Shown here piece by piece: positions 1 to 12,528 of a DNA stretch of 64,000 nucleotides (position 1 is the stretch's first letter; each line of letters opens with the position of its first letter). Location of the stretch: positions 24,642 to 88,641 of the forward strand of contig JADHYX010000038.1 in NCBI GenBank assembly GCA_027604685.1, given 5' to 3'. The DNA is from Lobulomyces angularis (taxonomy: Eukaryota > Chytridiomycota > Chytridiomycetes > Lobulomycetales > Lobulomycetaceae). A program made the translations under genes and the position numbers. The notes under the pieces are model-generated. The model was not told where the DNA came from. It saw only the letters and a list, made by a program, of their open reading frames with translations, and did no database searches.

Positions 1-29
1 CATTAAAAATAGATACTTGGAAACAAATA

Positions 30-1663
30 ATGTGGTATCCAAAACTGAGGAAAATTATTTTACAAGCTGTAATGAGTTTAACAATTGTTGCTCTAATATT
101 CCTCTACTCAAACGATAAGCTGAACAAAATTAAACTCAAAAACGATTTAAAGCAGTTATTGATAGATAAAAGAGATCAAAATGTTTTGTTTAAAAGTGAT
201 TTCGATGAGTCTGAAAATAAGATTGAAAATAACCTTAAGGAAGCAACTACAAATAATTCAGACTTTTCTGAAAACACTAAAGACGAAAATATTATAACTA
301 CATTTGAAGATAGAAGAAACACTGATACTGATTCTGAAAAATTGGATGCTGCAGATACTTCCACTGATACTAAACAGCAAAAACTGAATCCGAATTTTAA
401 GTTTATATGGGGAAATCGAGGAGAAAGAGATGCAGTAGTTGAATACCAAGACATTTGTTTGGACAGAAATGGACTATTTTTTCCTACTGACGACAATAAC
501 TCTCAACTTCCTAGAGCAAACATTGCCGGTTCTGCGGATTTTTTAGATCAGTGGTTTACTCCTGCCTCTAGAGAATTAAAAGCTGAAGTGGAAATGGAAT
601 ACAGAGACTACCCTCTGTTCTTATTAGGAGGTGTATGGCCATACCAGTAATTAAAGAAAAAAATTCTTGAAAATACAAATTACAATTTTTTTTTTTTTTT
701 TTTAGTTTATCACACTTTTTTGTTAATAACTTCACACCACTAGTAAATCTATTTAATAACTATTTCGAATCAAAAAATTGGAAAGGGGAAAAAAAAGATT
801 TGTATTTAGTTAAAGATTTCATTTATTTTGACTTGGAGTCGTTAAAGTTAACCAATGTGTATAAATCAACACCAAACATTGAACACAACAAAGTCGTCTG
901 CTACAGTAAAGTCATCGTTGGATTAAATTCCACTTGTGATTGTTGTGGTTGCTTGAAAGATTACGAAGACAAATCTGTTCATGTAAAAAAAAAAAATAAA
1001 AAAAATACATTTAAAATGTAAAAATTTTAAAATAAAAATAAAAAAAAAATAGAGACAAACGAAAGATCTTGTTTTAGAAAACCATTTAACAGCTGAAGAA
1101 TTTCAAATAGCTATGGAAAGATCCAATGGTGACCCCAAAGATAGAAAAATGCATTTGGTGGTAGTGCAACGAGGTTCTAATAGACAAATACTCAACCTTC
1201 CTGAGGTTGAAAAGTATCTAACTGATAACTTGATTTCCTATGAAGTTGCAATTTTGGAAAATTTAAGCTTTACACAACAGTTGAGACTATTTAGTTTAAA
1301 TGCTACTGCAATACTTGCAGTACATGGAAACGCTCTAGGAAATTCTTTTTGGATGCCACCAGAGAGTCAAGTAATTGAACTGCACTCATACAATCAAGGT
1401 TCAGCTTGGTTTGAGCATATTCTGAGTGATCAAAACAAAGTTGATGGACATAGATTAAAGTATTCACTCATTGCCTGTAACAATTTAAATTGCAGTGACC
1501 GAGGAATTACCTCATTTAATGCTGGTGTATCGTTGGAAATAGAAAAGTTGGATGTTATACTGGTAAGTAAATAAAAAATGATTATAAAAACCTTTAAATT
1601 TTTTTTTTTTTTTGGTAGAAAAACTACATTAATTACCACTACAATAGAAATTATAATTTTTAG
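30..1663 (+). CDS. GT61-family glycosyltransferase (type II Golgi membrane protein)
   Basis: Four exons (30-646, 706-982, 1053-1562, 1619-1663) join in frame to 482 residues. The N-terminus has a short cytosolic stretch and one membrane anchor (about residues 11-27), then a low-complexity acidic stem, as in type II Golgi enzymes. The catalytic part shows the DUF563/GT61 pattern: an early DICLDRNG box, then VVVQRGSNRQILN, a LSFTQQLRLF segment and the signature VHGNALGNSFWMPPESQVIEL. GT61 enzymes transfer sugars such as xylose or GlcNAc to glycans or proteins; the sugar and acceptor cannot be told here. Exon 2 restores WPYH...HFFVNNFTPLV, which is missing if exon 1 is read through. The last 15 codons rest on a splice at 1562/1619; without it the protein ends six residues after the exon 3 border. 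Confidence 0.8.
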
Positions 1664-2258
1664 AATAGAAAAGTAATTGAGAACTATACCTTCCTTTTTT
1701 TTTTTTAATTTAAATTTTTAGAGATATTAATAATAATTTGTAAGAATAATTAAAACTTCTGATAGACAAATTAACTATAGAATAAAAATTGTGCAATTTT
1801 ATCATTTTAAGAAATCAGTACCAAACTTAAGGAAAAATAAAATGCACCACCACACATTTCATACCTTTATTTAATAACATCGAACAACAAAATTACATAT
1901 AAAAATTTTTACATCATTATTTCTGCATACTTCTTAAAAAGCAGGAAACGCAGCAGATAGTTATTGCTTAAATGCATTGGGTAATAGAAACCAGTCCCTT
2001 TATATATAAAATGCACATCTGGGTATGCATTTAAAGCTGTTAACAGCTCTTATTCTATGCATCCTAACTACGACTAATTGATGGCTATAATTATTCATTA
2101 CATAAATTGAAAAAGTAAATAAAAAGTTAAAAATATAGTTCCCAGCATATAGTCAATTGCATGCTAAAGCATTGATTAAAAAATTGACTGCATTAATTCT
2201 TATTACAGAAGTGAACAACTGTGGCACCAAAAATTTTTCAGATCATTTATTAGAGTTA
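1664..2258. other. Intergenic region, AT-rich
   Basis: No gene seen. It holds the 3' end of the glycosyltransferase gene and the presumed promoter of the F-BAR/RhoGAP gene; a TATATATAAAA stretch lies near 2001-2011. Confidence 0.4.
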
Positions 2259-4887
2259 ATGTTGTATCAGGACTCTGAAATAAGTGAAGTAACAGAATTT
2301 CAAAATATCACTAAAAATCGTAATTTTTTTTTCCCTCTGATGAATTTTTTATTGTAATTTTTTTTTTTTTTGTAGGTGATGCGTTTGATAAAAATTCAGG
2401 TAAGCACGAAAACATCACCATAATAAATAAAACAAAATTTTTTGTTATTTCTATATGTATTAGAAGTTTTGTCTTCATCGGAAGTTTCTGGTAATCAAAC
2501 GCAGAATTTTGAAAACAGTGTTGAAAATTTAAATGATTACAACGAAGAGGATATAGAATTGTTAAATCAATTGTGTGATTATGAGGTATTTATTTTTGTT
2601 TTTTTACAAAAAATTTAATTATCTATAATATTTTAAAAATTTAATTTTATTTTCTTTTACAGAACGGCTTTGAACTACTGGTTGAAAGAATTAAGCAATC
2701 TTTATATTCCTCTAAGGTAGAAATTTTCTTTATCAAACTACAAAAAAATTTCACTGCTGTAAAATACCTCTTTTTTTTTAAGGAATCCGTGATGTTTTTA
2801 AAGAAAAGGGCAGTAATTGAAGAAGACTATTCCAAACAGATGTCAAAACTAGTGGCTAGCACTTCCCCAAATAATCAGCTGGGAAGAGACGGGTAAATTT
2901 ATATTTACTTAAAAAAAAATAATGCATATTTTTCGTTTATTTCCTAAAAAAAATAAAAGAACTTTCCAAACTCAGTTTGAAAATTTTTTAAAAATTCATG
3001 CAAAAATTGCAGAAGTAAGGTTAAAGTTATCGCATACTATTACCGGTATTGCTGAAGACCTGAACACCATACAAAAAAATGGTGAAAAATCACGTAAACA
3101 GTTAAAAGATGCTGTTTTAAAATATCAGAAATCCGTTACTGAAAGTGAAACAACGTTGGAAAAAGCAAAATTAAAATACGAACTGAGCTCAGAAGAATGG
3201 GAAAAATCTATTTTATTGAAAGAGACCTTTGAAATGAGTGGCGAAAATCCATCCACAGGAAGTAATTTTAAACTTCCTAAAAGCGTTTCAGGTTTGAATC
3301 TCTTTAAGCAAAGTTCAGGAAAAAATAACACCAACATTTTGAAGGTATCTAATATTTACAAAAATTTACAAAAGAATTGAAAATAGTAACAAATGTGAAA
3401 TTTTAAATTTTTTTGTAGCTTCAGAGAAATGAAGAAGAAACAAGAATAAAAGCAGCAAATGCAAATGAAAGTTATAAAATGCAAATAGCAAAAGCTAACG
3501 CTATTAGAACTGAATTCTTTAAAAAGCAGCTGCCTCAATTTATTTCTGTAATAAATCATTCTGCAGCTTTTTACATTTGCTGCATTTATTTTAATTAACT
3601 TTTGGCAATAAAGTCTTTGAAAGATACCTGTGATGAAATAGACGTAGGCTTACAGTCGACTCTTTTAAAGTATGCCCATGAAATGGAAGCGGCAATGATG
3701 AAGGAAGCGTTGGCAATGAGTCCATTAGAAAGAGATGAAGGTAATTTGAAATATTTTGAATTTAATAGTTGTAGGAAGTGATAATTTAGCGGAACTTGGA
3801 TTGATAAAATGCTTAGCAAAGATAAAAAATCGTGAAGATTTTACAAATTTTAATCTAATGCAGTTAGAACAAAATAAACTTCATAACAAGCCTCAATATA
3901 ATAAACAAAATTTTGATTATGTTGAATTTAAATTAAGCAATTCAACTTTGCAGTTACAAAGACAAAAGATTAAGCAATCACAAGAAAAACTATTGCAAGA
4001 GAAACAACAACAAGAAAAAGCGATTTCCCCTATAATGCCAGTTAATACAGAGAAGTCAGCAAAATCGTCAAACAATTCTAATAAATTTTACTTTGGAATA
4101 GACCTAACAGAGCAATTAACTAGAGATAACACAGAAGTACCATATGTTTTAGAAAGTTGTGTTCGATTTATTGAGAGTGAAAATAATATTAGACTAAAAA
4201 GTAATGGACTATACCGATTAAGCGGAAATAATAGAAATATTAAAAAACTGAAAGCTTTATTTGAAAGTGGTATTATTATCATAACTTTAATTAACAAAGA
4301 TTTGAAAACACTATTTTTAGGTGAAAAAATAAATCTGTCTGAGTGCAGCGTTAATGTAAATGATATTGCTGGATTGCTTAAGTTGTACTTTAGAGAATTA
4401 CCGGAGCCTTTATTTACAAAGGACCTATACAATGGATTTATAGAAGCATCTAGTATGCAAGCAAACTTTTGAACTTTATCAAAATTCAGCTTTTTTATTT
4501 AGAACATGATGATATTAGGCATAGTTTGATATCAATCCACGAACTAATTAACCTTTTACCTGATGCAAATTACGCGACGCTAAGATATCTAATGAATCAT
4601 CTTTGGAAGTAATTTTTTATGTATTTTGCTGAAAATGACTAAATCATTATTTTTCGATATAGTGTACAAGAGAATCAGGTCGAAAATAAAATGAATATTT
4701 CCAATTTATCAATAGGTTTTTAATTTTTTTTTTCATCATTAACCGATAGTTTACTCTTTCGTTTTCTTTAGTTTTTGGTCCAACATTATTGGATTTTCCA
4801 TCTTCAGGAGGAGAAGGAGATTTGAACTCAATGTCCAAGGTAGTTGAAATTGTTTTATCAAATTTCTCAGTTATTTTTGATGTGTAA
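2259..4887 (+). CDS. F-BAR and RhoGAP domain protein (Rgd1/Rgd2-like)
   Basis: A Rho-family GTPase-activating protein that binds membranes through an F-BAR domain, comparable to yeast Rgd1 and Rgd2. The N-terminal FCH region reads NGFELLVERIKQSLYSSKES then FLKKRAVIEEDYSKQMSKL. It is followed by coiled coil to about 3730, a Gln-rich linker (about 3950-4030) and a RhoGAP domain. In the RhoGAP part VPYVLESCVRFIE, GLYRLSGN (arginine-finger region), DIAGLLKLYFRELPEPLFT and NKMNISNLSIVFGPTLL are clear. The start chosen is the first ATG in frame (MLYQDSEISEV); an upstream exon is possible. A 51-nt segment inside the RhoGAP domain (4270-4320) is open in frame but has splice borders and breaks the family alignment, so I read it as an intron. 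The reading to the stop at 4887 gives a normal RhoGAP end (KVVEIVLSNFSVIF). Confidence 0.85.
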
Positions 4888-5288
4888 AAATTAAAAAAAA
4901 AAAAAAAAAAAATATAGAATTTTTTTATTTTTAATTTTAATGTTTTTTTTTTTGGCTTTTTTACTAATTTTTATTAAAAAAAAAAACTTTAATTCTTAAA
5001 TAAATATATTTAAATGACTTTCTTATATTGTTTAATTTTACAGTTAAAAAATGTTCATTTTTTCTAAAGTTTTTTAAATAAATATATTTAAATGACTTTC
5101 TTATATTGTTTAATTTTACAGTTAAAAAATGTTCATTTTTTCTTCTTATTTATTTACATAATCTACAAAAGTAATATTTGCTAAAAAAGTTGAAGATTGA
5201 AAAAAAATAAATCTACAATAAAACAAAAAGAAATTTCAATAATTAAATAAATAATTAAATTACTTTTTTTTTTTTTTTTTTGATTTAT
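4888..5288. other. Intergenic region between convergent genes
   Basis: AT-rich spacer between two genes that converge. It holds a two-copy direct repeat (see the repeat entry) and long T and A runs; nothing else is seen. Confidence 0.5.
4996..5142. repeat. Two-copy tandem repeat, unit about 70 bp, period 77 bp
   Basis: The stretch from TTAAATAAATATATTTAAAT to GTTCATTTTTTCT occurs at 4996-5064 and again at 5073-5142, with almost no change. The two copies are separated by AAAGTTTT. Confidence 0.85.
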
Positions 5289-6324
5289 TTAAATATTTTG
5301 AGTTTCGCATGGAGAAGGTTTTCCATCAGCTCCAGGAGTTTGATGATGTTTTAATGTAGAAGTTCTACTGAACGTCTTATCACATTTTAAACAAATGTTT
5401 AGTGTTTTTGAATCTTTTATATGCAACTTTTCGTGCCTATTTTTATCATGCTTTCTAACGAAAGTCATACTACAATCCTCAAAGGAACAAGCGTAAGGTC
5501 TTAACGATAAATGATCAGAAATGTAGTGACTTCTTAAATTAAATCTCTCAGTGTATAACTTTTCGCATTTTTCTTTCGGACACTTATACAAAATTTTTCT
5601 CCTCTCGCCATTTGAGCAAGTGCGTAGATTTGATTTGGAGATAGTTTCAGGACACGTAATTTTGATAGCATCGGGTATCTTTTCATTAATAAAACTTTGA
5701 CTTTCCCTTTTTTTCAAAATGTTTTTTTTAGCAGTTGCTGATTTTGATGAGTAGGTTCTTGTTTTTAAAGAGTTTTTTTTTTTTTTTGGTAAACTGATAC
5801 TTTTCGATTCAGTAATTAAATTTAATTTACTTAAATTTTCCAAATTTTCAATGTATTGCGATTCTTGAAAATTAAAGTATTTTTGATTATTCTTTTTTGC
5901 AACAACATCAAAATCCGAAGGCTTGGACACTACAATTTTAGGAATAACAGAAATCTACAGTGAAGAAGAAAAAAAAAAAATGATTAGAAACTTTAATATA
6001 ATAAAATAGTAATACCTTGTTAACATAATTAAAATTATTTAGAGAGTTTTCGGTTAATAACTTACTGACTTCGTAATGTTGAGAATTGTTGTTGAAGTCA
6101 CTTAACACATCAACTACATCGTCAGAGGGGTGGTTGATATCGGAAGGAAAGTCATCATGGAAATATAAAGAGTTAGAAGGATGGTTTGATAGTTGAAAGT
6201 GATCCAGCTGATCTGAATAGTAGGAAGAGTCTGAGGGGGAATAAACAGGTTCAGGAGAAGATGAGGAGGGGAAGGTAAAGGTATCGGGCCACTTGGGACT
6301 TGATGGTGCTGGCAGTGAATTCAT
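5289..6324 (-). CDS. C2H2 zinc-finger transcription factor (Crz1-like fingers)
   Basis: Two exons: 6324 to about 6015, then 5954-5289. The N-terminal half is rich in Ser, Pro and Asp, typical of an activation region. The C-terminus holds three C2H2 units: CPKEKCEKLYTERFNLRSHYISDH, CSFEDCSMTFVRKHDKNRHEKLH (shown in part) and CLKCDKTFSRTSTLKHH. The second finger has the RKHDKNRHEKLH pattern seen in fungal Crz1-type regulators. The intron at about 5955-6014 is supported by frame, since NYVNK runs on into ISVIPKIVV. The first finger is slightly unusual, with a spacer of five residues between its histidines. It likely acts in the nucleus as a DNA-binding regulator; target genes are unknown. Confidence 0.75.
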
Positions 6325-7189
6325 GAGTTGTAATTTGCATTTTGGAGGATTGGTGTAGCTCTTTAAATACTGAAATAGCTGTGTGTGGCGCTATCGGAAA
6401 CAGTGGAAAAACAGTTCGTCAGTCAAATATTAAAAAAATGTTAGCCAGACCAGTTGACAATTGATCCAAATTTTGTAAGCTGTGCAGCGAGACATTTCAA
6501 ACTGTTGCAACAGATCACAAGATTAAACTCTGCAGTTACTCTTGTAGCAAAACAACTTCAACCTTCTTCATTCTGCTTCGATGCTCTGGTTAATCAGTCT
6601 CAACAAATCTGGACCTGAGTCGACATTGTTCTGACCCACCAAAATTGGAAAATGGAAAAATTGTAAAATTACCTAAAATTACCTTTTTCTTTCTCGCCTT
6701 GGGGCCTTTGGCTGTTAAATTAAACCAAAAGGAAACCTATTCTACATTTGATAGACATTGATGCAAAATTTCTGAAAGTCGCCTCTGCCACTTCAATACC
6801 TTTGCTTTAAAATTTGGCACTTAATGCCACCTTCGAATTGCCTCATCCTAGATCTCTTCTACTTAAATATCAGCCAATGCGTTCTTTTTCCTGTATCTAT
6901 TATTACAGAACTATTTCCTAATATTTTATGATGTATTTTTTTCCATCAATTATTCCAAATTTTGTATCTGGTGATCAAGAATATTTAAGCCCAAAAATAT
7001 ATAATGCCCAAAATAAAATCAACACAATATAATATCAAAAATGCTTAATATATTTTATTGAAGAAAAAAAAATCGTCTTATTCATTTCATTTAACATGTA
7101 AATTAACAAAAAAAAAAAAAAAAAAAAAATTATACATTATTTGAGAAGAAAAGCGTAAAGTTTGTTAAAAAAACAAAAAAAAAATATAT
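6325..7189. other. Promoter-side intergenic region
   Basis: This lies upstream of the C2H2 gene starting at 6324 and downstream of the C2H2 gene ending at 7190. About 6430-6870 is less AT-rich than its surroundings but has no convincing open frame. A run of about 22 A lies near 7110-7130. Confidence 0.4.
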
Positions 7190-8223
7190 CTATTGACAAG
7201 CTTTACAGGTAGACATTTTATGACCTAGAAAATGAAAATGAATCAAAAAATTGTTAAAAAATGGAAAATTTAAAATAATAAAATACGTTTTAATGCATCT
7301 CCTCTAACAAATTTTTTTTGACAATTGGCACATTCGTAAGGCTTTTGGTTATTATGTAATTTTGAATGCTAAAGCAAAGTGAAAAAAAAAAATTAAAAAA
7401 AAGAAATGATTGTTTTGAGTGGTTATACCCTCTGGTAATCATTCTTTCGAACAAATGTTTGTTTACATTTATCACACTTGAATGGTCTTTTGTTGGTATG
7501 TTGCGCTATATAGTGTCTAATTTTATTTAAATTAAGCAGTTAGAATGATAAAAAAAAAAATTTTTTTTATTACGATTTTAAATTATACGGACGAGTAAAC
7601 GTTTTATTACATCCATTAAAAGGGCATTGATATACTGTTGATTTTCCCACGGTAATTAAAATAGGACTTGGTATAATGACAACATCACTGTTCTCTTCTT
7701 CTGCATTATTTTGAGAGATATATTTCCTCTCTTCATTATCACTGATTGGAGGAGAGTTTGGTGTGATCAATGCGGATTCCTTATCACTAGCATCATCTGC
7801 TTCCAGTTTAATCATATTTTTTTTTCTACTTCTTTTTTTGGGTAAAGGTTCATCGACTGCTATTTCGGGAGTTTCATATTTTATCGCATTGATTAAATTA
7901 AGGAAGCTTATATTAGGTTGGTTACTGAAATTAAACAACATTGGAGAAACAGGAGAACTCAAAGGAGAGTTTGAAGAAGATATTGAGGGAATAAAAGTGT
8001 TATTTGATAACTGTTGAAAATTTTGAAAACATTGATTTTGGGAGGGTGCGAAGTAGGATTCTGGTTCTCGTACTTCACCATAGAGTTTATTTGGAGAATT
8101 TAAGAAAGATGGTAATGGGAGTATAGGTTTAGATTCTTTAGTGAGTTGAGTGATATCGAAACCAAATGACAAACTGTCACGTTTTGCTGTAGTGAAATGA
8201 ACTGAGTTTTCACTATGCTTCAT
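7190..8223 (-). CDS. C2H2 zinc-finger transcription factor (Crz1-like)
   Basis: The first exon (8223 to about 7575) encodes a low-complexity Ser/Pro/Asn region and the start of the first finger, CPFNGCNKTFTRPYNLKS, which is very close to the Crz1 signature. Later exons give HTNKRPFKCDKCKQTFVRKNDYQR and HSKLHNNQKPYECANCQKKFVRGDALKR. A short final exon joined after GDALK completes the last histidine (RHKMSTCKACQ, stop at 7190). Without it the third finger would be broken, which supports this splice. In Crz1 proteins such fingers bind calcineurin-response elements. I infer a DNA-binding role, but calcineurin docking cannot be judged from this sequence. Confidence 0.78.
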
Positions 8224-8750
8224 CCGAACTTTCTGAGAATTTTTTGAAGTTTGTAGTGTGGCTCGAAATTTTTGTATTTAAAAAAAAAAAAAACTTCAAA
8301 AAATTGATCATTTCAATTGAAGAATAAAAGTTTATCGAAAAAAAAAATAAACAATTCCTATTTATTTCTAATTGTTTAAAATCCTGCCTATTTATGTTTC
8401 GTATTTCATGAACTACTTAAAAAATTCAGAAATTTAGATGAGATTGAAAGACATTAAAAAAGGAGAAGGTAAAACAAATTTTTAATTTTGAATGTTTTTA
8501 TTAGACGAAAGAATGCGATTACTTATTCAACAATATTAAGAATGCATGCTGAAATTTACATTTTTCCCCAGACTTAAATACAGATACTAATAATTAAAAT
8601 CTTACTTTTTATTTTGTGACTTTTTTATTCAGACTTTTAAGGTTACATATAACATAGATATTATTATTTCACCTTGCTTTTTGTGACTTGCTGAGGCGTA
8701 CTGTTTTTAAAATTCTTTTTAAACTCCGTTAAACTTTTTAAAATCCTAAC
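8224..8750. promoter_or_regulatory. Shared upstream region of two divergent genes
   Basis: This 527-bp spacer lies between the start of the minus-strand C2H2 gene and the start of the plus-strand TSNAXIP1-like gene, so it must hold both promoters. No clear motif is seen apart from A runs. Confidence 0.4.
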
Positions 8751-11700
8751 ATGTCAGCAGGAACATCAAAATCAACAAAAACAGCGAAAACGAATAATAC
8801 TTACATATTTTCAAAAGATGCTTTTAAGGTACCTCCAAAATCTCAAGGTACATACAATTTTAATTAAAAACAAATAAATAACTTAAAAAAAAAAAAAAGT
8901 ATTGGTATATGAATTAGAACTAAAAGAAATTTTTGAAAGGTATCAAACAACACCATCACGAGAGAGAGCAGCAGAGTGTTTTAGAATTTTTAATGAAATT
9001 TTACCTTACATTGGTGCATTTTCTTCGATTTTAACTACCATTAAGGATGAATTATACAGATCAGTATATTCTCAAGGTTTTTTAAAAACTTATTTTTTTT
9101 TATTTTTAAACAAAAAAAATTCTTCTAGATTTAACATCGAAAAGTGCAGAACCATATTTGGAGCGAATACCATATTTTAAATCCGTTAAAAGATTAGAAA
9201 AATTGCGGTTTGTTTTTTGTTTTCCTCTTAAAAATTTATTTTTTCACTACTTTAGGAATGAAGAATGTGCAAAAATGCAGACTTCTGAAAGTGATTTACA
9301 ACAAAAATTAAAATTTAAGGAACAAGATTTACAGATTTCTTATAAAAAAAGCTTATTTTTAAAGTAATTGATAGTACAACATCAAGAAAAGCAATTTTAA
9401 CAATTTTTTTAATAATTTTAAGGGAAGATGTCTATGCAAGAGATGTCAAAATTGCAAAGTTGACTAAGCAGATTGAAGCTTTAGAAGAGCAACAGCGATT
9501 GAATGAAAGTGAAAAAACCGAGTTAAAAATATGTAGTTTTCAGAAGGAAAAAGACCTTGAAAATAAAGTTGAAAGTTACAAAGTAATTAAAAATAATAAT
9601 AACAGAACACGAAAAAAAAATATTTTAAAATTATTTTCCAATTTTTATGGAAGAATTAAAAAAATTTTTTTATCGTATTTAGATATCATTAGCTCAATCC
9701 AACCATATTATTGAAAAATTAAGTGTTTTTAAAACTTCCTACGTTGAGAATGCTGATATGATTTTTGAAGATGTGAATAAACTTAAAAGGGCCAATTTAG
9801 AAATGACTCCTGAAGTAATAAATAAATAAAAGTTTAGCGCAACTTTAATAATTTTAAAAATTTTCAATATAATTTATTTAGGCTATGTTAAAATACGATA
9901 TTATTCAAGGTGAACAGTTAGAGTTACAGTTTTGTGAAATGTAATTTTTAATTAAACAAGTTTAAAAGTTTTTATTTTCTTGAAGGTTAGATTATCAGTT
10001 AGATGATTTTGAAACTTCGATTTCTCAATTACAAAGAAAAAAAGAAGTTTTGAATTTAGTCAGTTCTTCTTCTTCTGGGTCATCATCAACAACTGAAGAT
10101 AGGGAAAATTCCCATAGATTGGAAGTAAATATTCTAAAAAAAAAATTAATCTAAAACTGTGATTTTCAAATAGATGAGAGATATAAACGTAGGATTTAAA
10201 AAAAGAGTGTCTGACCTCTTAGAAGAACAAAACTTGTTAAAAATTCATGTGGATATGTTAAAAAGTAATTTGGAAAAAATTACTTCTGAAGAAGATGTAA
10301 AAGTTAGAAGAAATACGGACGAAGGGAAAAAAAAATATGCTATTAAGGTAGTAATCTGTCGTTATTAATTAATGGACCTTTTTTTTAGTTATTATTGTCA
10401 AAAGATCATGGAAAAACATTTATACCATATAAGGAAGCAACATACTGCCTTAAATGTGCTGGCAAGGTTTTAATGAACTAACATTGAAACTTGTTAAATT
10501 TTTATTCTTAAGACATTGTTTTGTCCTCACAGATTATCCGAAGTGGAAATTGCCTTACCTTCAAATGTTACAAACTTAAAGTTTGTTCATCCAAATTTAA
10601 ACTTTCAATCAAAAATAGCGCTAAAAGATAGTGAAAACGAGGAAGTAGTTGACTTAGAAGACAGTGGGGTATTTGGAAATTTCAGCATTCAACTTATAAT
10701 TCAATTTTATTTAGCTGGATAAAACGTATTTAACAATTTGGACTGATTTTTACGAAAATAAAATGGGAAAAAAACCTAGAGTATTTAGGATATTTCCATT
10801 GCCAAAATTGTTAGCGTTTATTCAGGATATTTATAACTCCAGATGGTCATTTGAAGATGGATTAGATGAAAATGCTTGTTGGAGTAAATCAAAGATTTTA
10901 AGATTTTCCGTAATTTTTTTTTTTTCCCTTTAATAGTAATATATTTTTTTTAGGATTACTTCTATGATTTTATGGAAAAAAGATACCAAATTAAAAATAT
11001 TTCGTTGAAAACTATTTTTGATATTATATCATCTTTGTATGCAAATGATGAATCAAGTTTGGTAAAAATTTACAAAAAAAAAATAACAAAAATACAATAA
11101 AAGTGTAAAAACACTAAGATAAAAAAAAATTAAACATAAAATAAAAATGTTTGTTTTTAGCGAGTTCAAATTTTTACCAAAATTTTAAGTGGAGAGCAAG
11201 ATGCGACATGGAAGTATTTTTATTTAATTGAAAAATTATTACTCAAATATGAGCCTATGGATTTAAAACAATATCACAGTTTTCTTCAAATACTTTATCC
11301 AGGAAGAACCGTATTTTTTATAAAAAATAGACAAAAAAAATAAAATTTTTTTTTTTTTTTTTTTTTAGAAGGAAATTTATGACCAAATGGAATTGGAGTT
11401 TACTGCATTTAGTAAAAATCATTTAACAAAAGAAATGATTGAAGAACATATAATGCATATGATAGTCACTGACATTGAGCCTAACTATACCTTTGTATTA
11501 ATAAATTAAAAATAAAAAAATAAAATCTTAATTTTGTTTTTTAGTACCTAAATTGTATGAAAAAAATAGATATTCAACGTACGGGAACTTTATGCTACGA
11601 TGATTTTGATGAAGCAATCGGTCATATATTACCAGTTGCTGGGTCTAATTTAAAAAGAGTCAGATACTGCATAACAAAGGCAGATTTTGAGGAAAGCCAG

Positions 11701-12250
11701 TTACCAACATTGGAAAGGCTTAGCTACTGCGCCTGTTACGTTGGGTTACAAAACTGTTTTGAAAATAATTGGACCCCGCAAACAATGATTACAGCAGAAA
11801 ATATTGAAATGATGACCACAGTTAAAGTGGATGATGAGGAGGAAAAAGAAAAAAACACTGAGAAAGACAATGCAGGAAAAATGAACTTTAAATACAAATT
11901 AAATAATGATCTGGTGCAGAAAGAAGGTAAAAAAACTTTAAAAATTTGAATTTTTTTATATCATTATAGTGGAATCTGCATTAGCGGGTGGGTCTATCGC
12001 AGGAAAATTTTTGAACCAAGATGATATTGATGAAGAAGCTGCCAAACTTTCTCGAAGAGTGGTAAATTAAAAAAAAAAAAAACATGAGTACGATTTTAGA
12101 ATTTAATTTTGAAAAAATTAATAGGATATGATTTCCCAAAAAGAAGCTGGAAAATTTTTAGGCAACAATAATTATGACGCAGGTGAGAGTTCAGATGAAG
12201 AAATATCCACAGAGGCTAAAAGTGAACTAATTGCCAGATTAATGAAATAA
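8751..12250 (+). CDS. TSNAXIP1: TSNAXIP1-like coiled-coil protein, probably flagellum-associated
   Basis: A multi-exon gene starting at MSAGTSKSTKTAKTNN. Its N-terminal block (VLVYELELKEIF...FRIFNEILPYIGAFSSILTTIKDELYRSV...YFKSVKRLEKLRNEE) resembles the N-terminal domain of TSNAXIP1, the translin-associated factor X-interacting protein. Long coiled coil follows (about 9250-10350). The C-terminal third contains a helix-loop-helix that may be a degenerate EF-hand (KKIDIQRTGTLCYDDFDEA) and a conserved-looking CYVGLQNCFENNWTPQ segment. In animals TSNAXIP1 is linked to ciliated and spermatogenic cells; a role in the zoospore flagellum is inference. The exact exon borders were not all traced. The match is by domain pattern, so a related flagellar coiled-coil family remains possible. 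Confidence 0.6.
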
Positions 12251-12528
12251 AAATTAAAAATATTCATAGAAATTAAAATACAGTATAAATATTAGAAATG
12301 ATGATGATGTATTAAATAGTTTTTTCACCATAATTAAAAGGCTATAATTAAAAAAAGTTTTTCAAATGTTAAATTTTAGAATTTGTCTTGAAATAAAGAA
12401 AAAAATACGTTCTTGCTTAATGCGGGATCTAAAAAAAAGTAGTCCAAAAACGCGCACAATTCTTAAAAAAAAATCAACTAACCACAATTTTTTTCACAAT
12501 ACTTGCAGATATAGAAGATAGAGAGGAA
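12251..12528. other. Short intergenic region
   Basis: Spacer between two plus-strand genes; no feature was recognised. Confidence 0.4.
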
